64,000 bases of DNA from Pardosa pseudoannulata (lineage: Eukaryota; Arthropoda; Arachnida; Araneae; Lycosidae): assembly GCA_032207245.1 (NCBI GenBank), contig CM063505.1, positions 171,875,082-171,939,081 on the forward strand, written 5' to 3'. This document shows, in pieces, positions 44,205-56,843 of the stretch (within the stretch, counting starts at the first letter, position 1; every line of letters begins with the position of its first letter). Under the pieces are notes generated by a model, which was given only the letters and a program-made list of their open reading frames with translations, searched no databases and was not told where the DNA came from. The position numbers and the translations under genes were made by a program.

Positions 44205-45204
44205 GGTACAGATGCATTATAGACGCGTGTTTTTTGTCACCAAATTTGACGATCTTTTGGCAGTTTTATGGAGTGGTGAGTGGGTTGGTGTTTTTGCACT
44301 GACTTTGGTGGTGGGGTATGGCAGCTCTAATGTGTTCTTGCACCCCATTGGTGCACGTGATTTCTGACGTCAGTACCCGGCACTATTAGAGGAATTTGCA
44401 TCTTAGCTGTTCTTTTTGTTTACAGTCGCCTAAATCAAGGTGTTTTTATTTATTTATATTTTTTTTATCATTTTCTGGGATTAGTAAGTAATTTTGTTTT
44501 CGTTCTTGTCATTTTCTGGGATTTAGTTAATTTAGTTATAACGGGTGAAGTTACTTCGGTTCTTACTATTTTTGAAATTATTAAAAAGTATCAGGATATT
44601 CTAAATCAAACAAGATTCTTTGGTTTGGAATATTTTTGTTTGGTTCTTATTTTCTGAGATTTAGTAATTTAATTATGGCGGGTGTAGTTATTTCGGTTTT
44701 TACTATTTTTGAAATTGTTAAAAAATATCAGGATATTCTTAGATGTGAGGTGGGTTTTGCATTTCATTCTAAATTCCTAGTATGTGGGAACAACGGTATT
44801 TTGAATCTGAGATGTTTCTTTTTTTTTATATTTGGTAAAAAAGAAGGTCGGTAGTAGTGTTGAAGAATGTTTGTGGTACTACCCTTTCCAGTTTTCATCT
44901 GTTATTAAATTTATTTTGCATATCTTTTATTACAAGGGAGAGGAGGTTGAGGGGGGGAAACCCCCTCACATGTTAGATTTTTTATAATATTAGTGCTTAT
45001 TAAAATGCTATATATTGTGCTTATTCTGTTGATATGTATCATAAATATTACTAATGTGTTATTTATTTTTTAAATAACGTAAAAAATGATAATTGTTATC
45101 CTAATTTTATTTTAATAATGCTTTAAATTGTTAATCTGTTTATTTATTCTTTCTAAGTTTAGTTTTGCTAACGTGGTTCAAATAAGCCATGTGACCGTCG
45201 CCAT

Positions 45205-45245
<41 letters not shown>

Positions 45246-45368
45246 TTTTTTTTGTGTGTGTGTGTGTGTGTGTGATCTTTTAGGAAACGCGTACCGCCGC
45301 TATGTTTTTCTACTTGGCGATTTTTCAAAACACGCTTTTTGGAACGGCGTCTATAATGCATCTGTTAT
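44205..45368. mobile_element. Non-autonomous DNA transposon (1.2-kb family), copy 2
   Basis: Same family and orientation as 36295-37489. The left end GGTACAGATGCATTATAGAC and right end GTCTATAATGCATCTG are inverted. The flanking octamers CAAAATTA (44197-44204) and TAAAATTA (45369-45376) agree at seven of eight. A 40-base poly-T run near 45205 followed by GT repeat marks the right third. Confidence 0.78.
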
Positions 45369-45837
45369 TAAAATTATTCATTTTTAAAATATTTAAGCAT
45401 AATTATACTTAATGTTTCAGCCTTAAAAAATGTTTGCCTTTATAAACAGGTATAAGGTCATTTGGCTAATTAGCTTCTAAACTATAAATTTTAGCAGGAG
45501 AGGTGCATATAAATGTATCACCAAAAAGAAGAAGGTGTATTTTAATGAAATATATTTCTTGTATTCATCGTTACTTATCACCAAAATTGTGTCTATAATG
45601 AATACAAATTCTTAAAAATAGGAGTTTTACTACGAGGCGGATTTTTTTGTTTTCTATACCATGAGACTATGATTGCAAATATGTGTATGTTTTCAACGCA
45701 ATCTTACCGAACATGGCCTTATAGAATCCATGAATCACTGTGGTTGGGTGTCAGTTTGTCAGAATTTTTAGCCTTTGAAAAATTCAAACAAATAACACGC
45801 AAAATTGTAAATAAATTTCATGATGTTCTGTGTATAC

Positions 45838-46633
45838 CAGGTGTGGCCAAACTTTTGGGATCCGTGGTCTACTCCACATTTAAAAAATCGAAGGCGGTCT
45901 ACCAATAGCAGAGCTAAATTAACGTAACGTATAAGTTTATATTATTTATTTTCAGTAACAAGAAAAAATGGTAAATTATCTAATTTTTCTAAAAAGAAAC
46001 TTCACATTAATATTTACAAAATAAAAATTTATTGATGAAAATAATCAAGGTATTCCTATATCAAAAACTGACCATCCTATTCACTTCGTTTAATAGAAAA
46101 TTGGGACTGTATATCTTCAACAAGTTTATCATATTGTGGCTGGCTCGAGCTTATTGCAATGCGTAAACACAAAATTAAATGTTCATCTGTTAACGAACCA
46201 ATAAGAACCATGGTTGCCACTACAAATTTCCAAAAAGCTTGGAAAGCTTAAAGTCGCCAAAAGTCTCCATCGACGTCAGACATAACCCGAAAAGTCACCA
46301 AGTTTGGCGACAAAAACAGCGGTGTGTATAGTATATCGAATCAGTACCATATAATAATTACATGGTACTTATTCGATTATGTTATAATCTAAGATTCCCA
46401 CTTTGTCAAGTTGTTTCTATTTAAATCTCCACTGTAAAACTACAAATTCATTGTATGATTTTGCACAGTTTGTTTTAGGATTTAAAGCGTAAACTGCAGT
46501 AAATTTTTATTTTAAATAATTCATTTATTCTATGTCATGTCATAAATTAAATTGTTAATATTCGAGGTCATTATAGGGATTATCGCGCGGACTACCTAAA
46601 ATGTCTTCGCGGTCAACGTCTTGGCCACCCCTG
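45838..46633. mobile_element. Non-autonomous hAT element (796 bp)
   Basis: The left end is CAGGTGTGGCCAAAC and the right end CTTGGCCACCCCTG. The octamers GTGTATAC (45830-45837) and GTGTATAT (46634-46641) form an 8-base duplication with one mismatch. No transposase was found inside. The CAGGGGTGGCCAA terminus is typical of hAT elements. Confidence 0.8.
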
Positions 46634-46641
46634 GTGTATAT

Positions 46642-47545
46642 GAATATTGACTCTCTTTGTGGATGTCATCAAGTTATGCCTAAAATAATTAGAAAAATGC
46701 TATGACCACAAGGAGTTTTTTTGACAGTTAAAATATCTCGTATTAGAATAGTCACTTCACATCCAGCCTTCGACCAGAGCAGTGAATTTCTTAAATAAAG
46801 TTTTAGATCAACTGCCATACATAAACGTAGTAATAAAATGTAAACAAACTTTTATATTGGGGATTATCGATAATTATGATATTTTAAAAACCAATAGATA
46901 ATACCAGTTATAAACATATACATGCACATTGATTCGAATGAAAAGATACAGTTGTGTTATGCGTCAAATTCCACGACTTTTGTAACATGAAGCAATTGTA
47001 TATTAAATTTAGGCTAAGATATTTGGGGTTCGTGAAGTGGACAAACATCTTTAAAATTTCATTTTTATATAATTGATTTTCACCTAGGTTTCAGTATACA
47101 TTATAGAGCAATTTGTCGCAACGTCACGAACTACTATAATGTCCTGCCCGTTCATTTTCATGTGTACAACAGCAATAGACAAACAATAAACTGCGCTTCC
47201 GTTTGAAACTAAAGCCAGAATTGTCATAAATTGATATGTGCCCTGCAGCGTGAAATCGCCTTATTAAGGTTTCCTGATGAAGGCAGCATTCAATTCAAAA
47301 TTTAAGTTACATTTAAAATTGTAATTACATGCAAGCTATATAGGCAACTTCGAAAATAAAACATCTCATTTTCGTAAATTATCTACACATTTTAATCAAA
47401 TTTAATGTCTATCATACACTAAAAATATACACTATTTCGTTATATTTAGCAATTAATCTTTGCACTCTACTAACACAAACGTTATTACACTTTAATCATA
47501 TAAATAGAACCAAGGTACTTACCAAAAATAAAAATAAAAAAAAGT
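46642..47545. other. AT-rich non-coding DNA, nothing recognised
   Basis: No frame or repeat family was recognised. Confidence 0.4.
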
Positions 47546-48299
47546 TGTACCGAGGTACTTTCCCAAGGTGATCTGCAACTGCATGCACAGCTGTGGGAGG
47601 ATTTTCCTAGAAGAATTTGGGACTCCAATTGTTCATGTCAAGTTTAGAGACCCCTGCAGAGAAGGTATAGATCACGGAATTGTAGCGTAACGGTCAAGCT
47701 CGCACAGAGCTGTAAATGTGAGTTATGGGAGCAGGGGCTAAAAAGTAATGTCAGCTTGCACAAAAGGGGCTACTTTAATGAGCCCACCTGCACTCCCGAA
47801 GGGCATACAGATGTGGGAAAATTTCCCGAAAACAAGTGATTGGCAGGGAAGAAAAAAGGGGCGTTGGAACCGAGGTGAAGAGTTTGAAAATGAAGTTAAG
47901 GAAAGGAGTTGAAGTCGGGAGTCGAGAGAAGTGGGACAAGGATCCACCAGCACCAACTCGTGCGCCCTGACCGACACTGCGTGAGGAAAGCCCCTACCTG
48001 CTCCCCTGTGCCTGTAATGGAGGTAAAGATAAAATAATATTTACAGTCACTTAACTTAGGCCTTTGAAAATAATATAACCTGGTGATTAGTAATAGTTCA
48101 TTATAAAGAGAATTGTAGTAATCATGCTGTAAATATAAGACATAAATAATTAATGATTATGATATATGATAACCAAGGACTAATTTGTAAATGAATGTAC
48201 ATAATAAATATCTGAATCTCAGTATAAAGTGTTATATTTTTACTGTGTTTCCCCCTTGTAACCGAACACAGGTGTAGAGGCTGTAAGTACATTACAACA
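47546..48299 (+). mobile_element. Solo LTR (family A), copy 2, 754 bp
   Basis: TGTACCGAGG...ATTACAACA with flanks AAAGT and ATAGT (four of five bases match). AATAAA (48203-48208) lies about 90 bases before the 3' end, which sets the orientation. It is the reverse complement of the copies at 17640 and 55522. A 79-codon minus-strand frame (47738-47977) inside is not a gene. Confidence 0.82.
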
Positions 48300-48497
48300 A
48301 TAGTAATCTCGTGACAATTTAAAAAAAATGTTAAATATTTTTAATTACTTACGATCGTTTAGTTTGAGATAACAGTATATAATTGCAATGTGATAAACTA
48401 CCGAAATAAAATTTAAAAGAACTTCAAATAATAACAGAAAAAAAATTTAATAACTACACTATTCCTGGTAAAAAATTCAAAACTTATATCATTTTAA

Positions 48498-49061
48498 CCC
48501 TCGAGGACGCTCGCCAGGCCCGAGCGCTATAAAAACATTCCACGCAAAATCCCCCAATAGATATAAACTTTCCAGATTTTCAGTAGCTGTCTGATAAGTC
48601 TTTTAGACCCCAATATATTGCATTTCTGCAATTTTCTCCAAATATTTTTTTTATCAGAAAGAATTACTTTAAGCTGATTCGGGCTGCAGAGATCCAGTTC
48701 CCACACATACACCTTTGGATTTTTATTTAGTGTTTTTAGTCGGAGGAGATATACTGGGAAAAATACATGTGTATGTGAATAAAAAGATGAAATATAAAGA
48801 TGAGATTTAAGTTTTTAAATTGTTTATGTCTTTATATTTGTACTTTCTGAATGCTAATAAAGAAAGATCTACAGTTCAAAATACTTAACCATAAAAACCC
48901 GAAATATATTTTAAACTTTTAATTAAGTATTTTTGGTAATGTAAATTTTTGTTCATCGTTAAAAACACTTTTGTTGGTATTTGGCTGAGATATTTGGCAC
49001 CGGGCATCCGACGCCCGGAGCTCATTCTTGTGTAACTGCAAATATCACACGTCCTCGCAGG
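48498..49061. mobile_element. TTAA-type (piggyBac-like) MITE
   Basis: The left edge is TTAA (48494-48497) followed by CCCTCGAGGACGCTCG. The right edge is CACACGTCCTCGCAGG followed by TCAA (49062-49065), read as a mutated TTAA. The inverted ends share GAGGACG, and GGGCGTCGGATGCCCGG near 49000 forms a hairpin. There is no coding sequence. Confidence 0.55.
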
Positions 49062-49471
49062 TCAAATCTGATTTTAAACACTATCGCATGTTCTAGGTAT
49101 CTTCTAACAATTTAATTAATTTAACATGCCATTCATAGAAAATTGTATACAATGTATGGCCACCAAGCTGCATAGAGAGAAATTATTTTTATCTGCATTA
49201 TGCCCTTGACTTCGAATAATTGAATTCGAACCTGCCTAATAACTTTGTAAGATTTACTCAAATCACAATTCAAAATTCCATTAAGATCTCTCTAGTTATT
49301 TTAAATGTGTAGCAACATACATACATACATAAACACACTCGCATTCAAAGGTTTCTTTTCATAGAGAACGAAATTAGAAATATATTTTTAAATTTAGATT
49401 TCAGTCACAGTGAAATTTAAAAATCATGAAATGTCTATATGAAAAGAAATAACCAGTGAACTATATCTTAA

Positions 49472-50039
49472 CCCTTTCCCATATGATTTAATAATGAAAA
49501 ACTGTGCATGAAATAACCATTTAATTTTTATCTAAAAAACTTGTTTCATCTTACAATTCTTACATATTCTTAATTAAAATCCACTTTTTACATAGTGTTA
49601 AATAATATCAGAAACAGTAAAATTAAGAAAATATCAAAGCAAAACATTAATAAGGTATACAGATAATAGTCTTCAAGCTAGTGGTACTTTTCAAAACAAA
49701 GTGCAAGGAATTCTTAATTGTTTACACCGCCAAGTAGTCTCACTTTTAATTTGATTCTTGTAACACACACGGTATTTCTTAGTAGGTTTTCTTTTATTCT
49801 GACTCATTAATTTGGCAATGACTTGTACCAAGATATTCTAAGTAAACAATATGCAATAGTGACTTGTGATTTTCACAATTGATAAAAGTGTTGCCAAATT
49901 CAGTACACTAGAAATTTTAAACTAAATTAATTATCATATTTAACAGTAACTTTAATCGCAAGACGAGTGTAGCTCGTCATTGTGCGGTATGGAATGAAAA
50001 ACTAATGACGAGCTAGATTCGTCATTTTACCGGAAGGGG
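49472..50039. mobile_element. TTAA-type (piggyBac-like) MITE
   Basis: TTAA at 49468-49471 and 50040-50043, with ends CCCTTTCCC and GGAAGGGG. Near the right end GACGAGTGTAGCTCGTC and GACGAGCTAGATTCGTC are two short palindromes resembling each other. There is no coding sequence. Confidence 0.6.
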
Positions 50040-50043
50040 TTAA

Positions 50044-51796
50044 AGGGCTTATATAAACTATTTTTATAAATAACAAATTTTTTTATGAAGTAAGGTTGTT
50101 TTACTAACAACATTGTTAGTAAAGATAGATCTATACTAACAATGCAATACAAGTTTTCCTTATTAAAGAAAGCAAAAGCTTAGAATCTCTCCCGTATATG
50201 ATAAAATGCCCGAATAAGCCTGACAGAAAGCATCTAAATGAATTCAAAGCAATTCATGAAACGATAACTCATAACTTATAATCATTTACTTACAGTATAG
50301 TGGTATCAAAATACATCCATTACCAAAACATATTAAAACCAAATACGTGAAAGAATTTTCGCTAAGGTAGATGAAATTCATTTAACCTACATAGCTGAAG
50401 TGAGCCACTTATTCCTGCAGCATCATTTTGCTTCATTTTCAGTAATAAAATTAGTTTCTAATTGGAAAAAGCTGTCATTCTCTTCCATTTATAGATAAGT
50501 TAATATAAATGTTCCTGTGTCTAATAAACTTAATGTCATATCGTATTATCTATTAGTTAAATAAGTTATTTTCATTTGGAGAAAAAACTAATTTAACGGA
50601 TAACAGAAATAAAGCAGTCAGATCTATTTAAATATTGTAGCATTCTAAATATATCTCATTTTGTAGGTATATCACAGTGTCATATCACAAATATATGAAT
50701 AATATAGATAATATGGAAAACAACATAACAGAGTAGGTGGAAGCATCGGTGCAAAGACTGAAAATGTTAAATATATCTAACATATCTTGCTATGTTTCTT
50801 TCTGTTATAAATAAAGTATTTAGTTGCACGCAATGTATTTACTTTAAGAATTAAAATGTATTTTCTTCGTGATACATATCTGATTTTGTTTACAAAACCG
50901 TCTTTATAATTTGCTAACCATATATCCATCTATTTATTTCAACAGTAGCTCTAGATTTCGTTTCCCAGTTGTCATTTATTTTCTCATGTTTAAAATACTT
51001 GATTACAAATACTTAAGTAAAATAATATAAACCACTATTAGAGATGCATAAATGGTTTAAGAGAAGTAAATAGGTTCTCTTTTGTAATAGTTATAAAACA
51101 AGTAAAAAAAAAATTCAAATATTTGCTGTCATAAGACCTTTAAAAATATAAATTCTAAACTCAGAATGCAATTTATACATTTATCTTTTAAATTTTCTTA
51201 AAATATCTTTTCTACAATTTAGGCAGATTACTTAATAAAAGTGAGGGCTACAGATTGGAAAATTTCACTTTGTTTAAAAGTACTGTGTGTATTCCTTATT
51301 AGTTTAAACCTAATTGTTACAAATAAACTGGCAAAAGACTACTACATCACGCGTATGATACAGACCTAAAATTTGACAGACTACAGATTATAAACCAATT
51401 GCTACGAGGACCTAATGTATTATGCCTCAACGATATTTCAATGTCTTTTTTAAAAGATTTTAATCAATTTCTTACTTACGATTGTCACTAGTTTTCCTGA
51501 GTAATTTCTAAGGTTGTGGCTTCTATAAACTGACAATGAATATAAAAGTTGAGAAACAAATTTAGGTTTACTCGTACATAACACCCATTTTAGGTGGAGT
51601 TACACGAATGTTTATGCTTTTTTTATTCTTCCTTTCTCCATTCTATAAAAAAACAGAGGTTTGGGATGACTTCAAACAAGATGAAGTAATATAATTATGC
51701 TAGAGAAGTAGTTTATTACTCAACAAAAATTCAAACCTTGTTTCCATTCGGAATTTTGACGTTAATGTTGCTAGCAGTGTTGTATAAAACGTTAAT
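50044..51796. other. AT-rich non-coding DNA, nothing recognised
   Basis: A small perfect hairpin, TTACTAACAACATTGTTAGT, lies near 50100. No coding signal was seen. Confidence 0.4.
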
Positions 51797-51975
51797 TGGT
51801 TGGTTGGTTGGAATGGAGGGCTGTGGTCTACTGTTTTGCTACGCGATGGTCAATGAGACCGGTATCTACTGTTTAAAGCAATTTTCAAGAGTTTTGACCA
51901 TTCGTAACTGTTGTGGGATTCGAACGCACAAACTCAAGCATTAAATGGACAGCGGCCTACCCGTGAACTATCGTA
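51797..51975 (-). mobile_element. tRNA-derived SINE, copy 5
   Basis: TTGG-repeat tail, TGTGGTCTACTGTTTTGC, TCAATGAGACCGG and GGGATTCGAACGCAC line up with the family. The tRNA-head end is damaged. Confidence 0.75.
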
Positions 51976-52036
51976 ATAAAATATAGATGAAGAATACTTT
52001 TGATGAGTATGATTTTATCACTTTTAATATCTGAGG

Positions 52037-53192
52037 TGTCGTGTAGCTCTCGTTTAAATTTAGGTATTTGCCGATGATTAAACTTATAGTGGTATTTATT
52101 TTTTTAGTCAACAAGACCAATATTATTTGGGTTGCTTTGCGTAAAATATTTAAGTACGAAATTCAACCACAGACTCTGAGAGACTACAGACTTAAAATAA
52201 AAAATAAAGTAATAAGCTAAATTAAGAGTAACAGGAATCAACTTTAAAGTAAAAAAGAAGTAAATTTATTACAATTATATATACATTACTATATACAAAA
52301 TTTTGATTAACTTTTTCAACATGATCAATTTAGGTGCCACACTAATTAAGATTTGACAATAATAATTTCCTATCACCTAGCTAACTATATATAAAAGAGA
52401 GGATTCAATCTCAATTTCAAAATATATATATAATGAGTACCTTTGTGGGTCTATATGGTGTGCAGGAACACTGCTGGTTGAGAGCTATCCAGGACTGGGT
52501 ATGTGTGGTAGCAAATTTCAATCTTCCGTCGATCTGGCCAGGGGCTTCTTTCTGAGTATTTGAGGTGCGGATGTAATATTTGACATAGGAACACTGCTGT
52601 TAGCCACGAGAGGTTCCAAAAGTTTCCGGAGTCTCTATCGAACTCAGGGCTATTGTCCTAAGGCTCCAAAAGTATCACTGTCACAGTCGTCTCCTCCAAC
52701 TTCTGACCTCTGACTGTTGGACTTCTCTACTCTATTCGATTCGACTAGACACTCTCGAACACCGACTTTCTTGACTTATTTTATTTTATGTATGACTCTT
52801 TATTTTATGTATTTTTCATCAGTGTCCATTCATATCTCTCTTCGTCCAATCAGGAGAACTGTAAAACTCCAATTGGTCTCTTTTACCCCGCCTTGAAACC
52901 GTAAACGTGGAAAAACCTTATCCTTTCAAATTGGGCACTGTCCCTTAAGGACTCATAAATAACTCCACAAAGGTACATTCTTATTTAGTGCCATGTACGG
53001 AGACGTGATTCTAATCTGGGTCTGGTATCAGAACCCCGCCCGAGCATCCCGCATAAGACGAAAAATTGAAATTATTTTTTATAGTTGTCTGCCCTTCACA
53101 AAAGATGTGATGAGGTCAGATTTAGATCCCAAACATTTTACTTCTCGTATTAATTAATCAATTATATTACTGATCTAAATCGCCTCGTCACA
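52037..53192. mobile_element. Solo LTR (family B), copy 2, 1,156 bp
   Basis: TGTCGTGTAG...CTCGTCACA, collinear with 40889-41929 and with the same terminal inverted repeat (TGTGATGAGG...CCTCGTCACA). The flanks TGAGG and TTAAG match poorly, so this copy is older or rearranged. The conserved stretch GGGCACTGTCCCTTA-GGACT lies near 52930. Confidence 0.8.
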
Positions 53193-53709
53193 TTAAGCCC
53201 AAGATTGTCTTTTTTATAGATATGTCATGTGATTACTTAAAGAAAAAACTTATTCCGTGTATAACGTTTATCTAGAGGTATTGTTCTAATTATGTGGAAT
53301 AAAACTACAGGAATAAGTACCGAATGTCTTTACCATAAAACTACAATAACTGTCGATCACAAAAACAGCTCCTAGATAATTATCAAAATGCAAAAAATAG
53401 CTTGACTTCATTTTCTAATGGAAATCTGGAATAAAGTTATCTAATTTGGATTACTGCACAAACATTTTTTATTATTATTAATTAAAATCAATTTCTTACG
53501 GATTTTGGAGCTAGACAGGATGTTCTAAGAAAACTTTAAATGCAAAGACATAAAAAAGCGATACTATTTGGGATTTCTCTAAAAATCTATGTATTTTTTT
53601 TTTCAAATCGAGTTTTTCAACTTCTACTTTTCCAATAACCTCATTTACCTCACTATTCACATGTACGGAAAATTAAAAAATATATAACATAGGCATTATA
53701 TAACTTCCT
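53193..53709. other. AT-rich non-coding DNA, nothing recognised
   Basis: No feature was seen between the LTR and the SINE pair. Confidence 0.4.
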
Positions 53710-53721
53710 TATACGCCTATT

Positions 53722-53898
53722 GGTTGGTTGGTTTGGAGCGCTACGGTCTACTTTTTGCATCACGAGGACTAATGAGACCGGGACCTGTTGCTTAAAGCCG
53801 ATTCCGAACGGCTACGAACCTTCATGCCATAGTGAGATTCGAAACCACAAACTACGGTTCTGAGGGCCAGCACTCTAATCATTCGGCCATCGTTCGGC
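53722..53898 (-). mobile_element. tRNA-derived SINE, copy 6 (left half of a dimer)
   Basis: Full-length body on the minus strand with a TTGG tail. One arm of the duplication TATACGCCTATT lies at its tail side (53710-53721). The partner lies beyond the next SINE, at 54138-54149. Confidence 0.88.
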
Positions 53899-53960
53899 AA
53901 AGTAGTTCATGATTATTGTATGAATTCGTTGTTTAAGTCTTCATACTTTAGAGTAAATTT

Positions 53961-54137
53961 TGGTTTGGTTTGGTTTGAAGTGCTACGGTCTACTTTTTGC
54001 AACACGAGGACTAATGAGACCGGGACCTACAGCTTAAAGCCGATTCCGAACGGCTACGAACATCCATGCCACTGTGAGATTCGAACCCACGATCTCCGGT
54101 ACCGAAGGCCAGCACATTAAATAATCGGCCATTGTTC
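53961..54137 (-). mobile_element. tRNA-derived SINE, copy 7 (right half of a dimer)
   Basis: Full-length body on the minus strand with a GGTTT tail. Its head side abuts the second arm of TATACGCCTATT at 54138-54149. About 62 bases of unrelated sequence separate it from copy 6. Confidence 0.88.
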
Positions 54138-54574
54138 TATACGCCTATTATATATGAATTTTTAAATTTGTGTGCAGCATCCTAGCAATAATCAATCTCA
54201 CATTATATCTAATATTGAAGAAAAAAAGCTTTGTTTTTCTAGAATCATGTTACCCGTTAAAACCTCAAAATCTGCCATCTGACAGAGACCCAATTCAGAA
54301 ATATTTATTACATTAATAATTTTTGTAATACAGATATTACGTTTGAAATAGAAATTTTCCTCATTACACACTTTCATCACTACCGAAAACCAAGAAGTAA
54401 TAAACAATAACAACTCAAAATTATTCTCTGCAAATAACAATTTTTTACTTTTGTTTCTAAAAATGAACTTTAAAAGCATTATTTCGACTGTTTTAACATC
54501 ATTGTTCAAACCACATATGAATACAATGAATGAGATAAAAATATTTCAAATTTGAGAAAGACTTGAATATCTTA

Positions 54575-55220
54575 AAAGGTGTTTCAAAAATGTCCGGTAT
54601 ATTTGAAAAATCAATAAAAACTAAACGGTTTTTGGTTTGGGAGTGCTACGGTCTACTTTTTGCAACACGAGGGATGACCGGGACCGGGACCTACACCTAA
54701 AAAAAAATAAATAAACGGATAGTGATAGAAATACACAGTTTATTTCAATGTACTTGGGACAATAGTAAATTTTCAGGCAGACAAACTTTCAAAATGAGTT
54801 ACAATATTCCACAACAGATGGCTTGAAAAAAAATCTAAACGACGATATTATTCTCTGAGAACTATTAAAAGACCAGGTGTACCGCAACTATCCAGAAACA
54901 ATTGAATAACTGGAGCAGTACATCAGTTCTACACGTGAAGCCATCCCGCCTGAGACGTTTACATGAGTTTCTGATAATTTTGTTCTGAGAATACGCCATA
55001 TTATTGCTGAGCCTGGTGGATATCTGGAAAATATCGTAGTATAGATTTTTGTAGATTGCAGCGCCATCTCTTGTGGCACATTGTAACTAATTTTGAAAGT
55101 TTGTCTGCCTGAAGATTTAATATTGTCTTAAGCATATTGCAATAAACTGTGTATTTCTATCACTGTCCGTTTAGTTTTTATTGATTATTCAAATATACCG
55201 ATCATTTTTTAAACACCCTG
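54575..55220. mobile_element. Foldback element of the TA-target type
   Basis: Two long inverted arms (about 54575-54835 and 55066-55220) share AAAAATG-TCGGTATATTTGA, AATCAATAAAAACTAAACGG, GATAGTGATAGAAATACACA and CAGGCAGACAAACTTTCAAA. TA lies outside each end (54573-54574 and 55221-55222), suggesting an IS630/Tc1/mariner-related non-autonomous element. The unpaired centre holds a 63-codon frame (54888-55079) with no recognised domain. A truncated SINE interrupts the left arm. Confidence 0.72.
54629..54711 (-). mobile_element. tRNA-derived SINE, 5'-truncated copy 8
   Basis: 83 bases that keep the tail and GGGAGTGCTACGGTCTAC but lose the tRNA head. TAAACGG lies on both sides (54622-54628 and 54712-54718). 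It is nested in the left arm of the foldback element and so is younger than it. Confidence 0.8.
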
Positions 55221-55521
55221 TAGTAACAATATTAAAAATAAGGCTTTGAAGGAAATAAAAAAAAGATTATTTACGTAGTACGGATCAATAGAATATTTTT
55301 CGGAAAATAATATATTTTTATTTATTTATTTAATGCTATTTAAACTAATATCGATTTGTTGAGAAATGAAAAGATATGAACGACTCTAAAAATTTTAGAC
55401 CTATGGAAAGAATTTTGGTTATATCCATTAAACTTCGATACCTAAAGATTTAGTCAACAAGGAAATCTTCATGTAGAAAATTTCAAAAATAAATAGTTTC
55501 TAAGCCTTTTAAAAAGCTCTT

Positions 55522-56313
55522 TGTTGTAATGTACTTACAGCACTAATACCAGTGTTCGTTTACAAAGAGGAAACACAGTAAAAAATATAATACCTTATAT
55601 TTGGATTAAGACATTTCTTTTGTACACTATTTACAAATTGATACACCCCTTGATCACCATGTAACATAACCAGCAATTATTTAGATTTTATATTCATCAT
55701 TACACAATAATTATTACAATTCCCTTTTGTTATACGTTATTCCTTAATCTCAATGTTGAATTACTAACTAAGGCCTAAATAACCTTTATGAATATGTTAA
55801 ATCTTTTTTTATCTCCAGTAAAAGTACAGGGGATCAGGCAGGGGCTTTCCTCTTGCGGTGTGTCTGTCCGGGCGTTCAAGAGCACGGAACCTCGGTGCTG
55901 GCGTGCAGGGCTTGGGATTTCGATGTCCAGCTACTCTTGAATCCCGACTTCAATTCATTTCTCTTAACTCTCTATCCCAACTCCACATCTCGGTTTTAAC
56001 GCCCCTTTTTCTTTTTGCTAATCGCTTGTTAATGAAATTTTCCCACATCTGCACCATCTTCGGGAGTGCAGGTGAACTCATTAAAACAGCCTCTTTTGTG
56101 AAAGCTGACATTGTTTTTAGCCCCTGCACTCATACTGCACGGTTACATCTCTGTCCGAGCTTGACCGTTACGCTTGTGCCATTCCGTGATCTATAACTTA
56201 TCCGCTGGGTCCCTAAAACTTGAAGTCAACAATTGAATCTTAATTCTTCTTCGAAATTTCTCCCACAGCTGTGCATGGACGTGCTGACTATCGTGGGAAA
56301 GCACCTTGGTACA
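55522..56313 (-). mobile_element. Solo LTR (family A), copy 3, 792 bp
   Basis: TGTTGTAATG...TTGGTACA with flanks CTCTT and CTCTC. It is collinear with 17640-18411. The 112-residue plus-strand frame at 55858-56196 lies wholly inside and is not considered a gene. Confidence 0.82.
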
Positions 56314-56318
56314 CTCTC

Positions 56319-56770
56319 ATTTTTTAACCACATGTCGAAAATTAGAACTCTTAAGAGACAGTGGGAACACAATTATTAAAAGGTTAAAATGGTTATTAGA
56401 TCCTGATAAAATTTTAAAAATCTTTTTTTGCAGAAGATGAATCCAACAGACCGAACTATATAAAATATTTAAAAATATTTTAATATGCCTATTAACTTTT
56501 AAATAATTTGCTTTATTCACATGAGTTATAAAATTAAAAGATCCTTAGATGTATTTTAAAATGACACAATATTTTAAATTCCAAGCATTCTCACTGAGAA
56601 ATATTGGTGTTTTTAAAGAATTCAAGCAGTGACATCTATAGGCAATTGTCACACTTAAAATTCTTTAAAAGGAGATTTCACTCTATATAGAGTTCGGAAG
56701 ATGTTTTGATATAGAAAGTGATCTTTAACGAGATTCTTTCTTTGCTTAACAGCTTTATTTGTTACAATAT
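56319..56770. other. AT-rich non-coding DNA, nothing recognised
   Basis: No feature was recognised. Confidence 0.4.
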
Positions 56771-56788
56771 ACATACATACACACACAG

Positions 56789-56837
<49 letters not shown>
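56771..56837. repeat. Compound (CA)n(TA)n microsatellite
   Basis: CA repeat with two substitutions followed by TA repeat, abutting the family-F block. Confidence 0.95.

Positions 56838-56843
<6 letters not shown>

Noticed and set aside
44623..44860. 72-residue plus-strand frame inside the second 1.2-kb transposon
   Set aside because: It is not conserved as a frame in the copy at 36.3 kb and has no domain.
54198..54509. 103-residue minus-strand frame
   Set aside because: AT-rich composition, no domain, and no support from neighbours.
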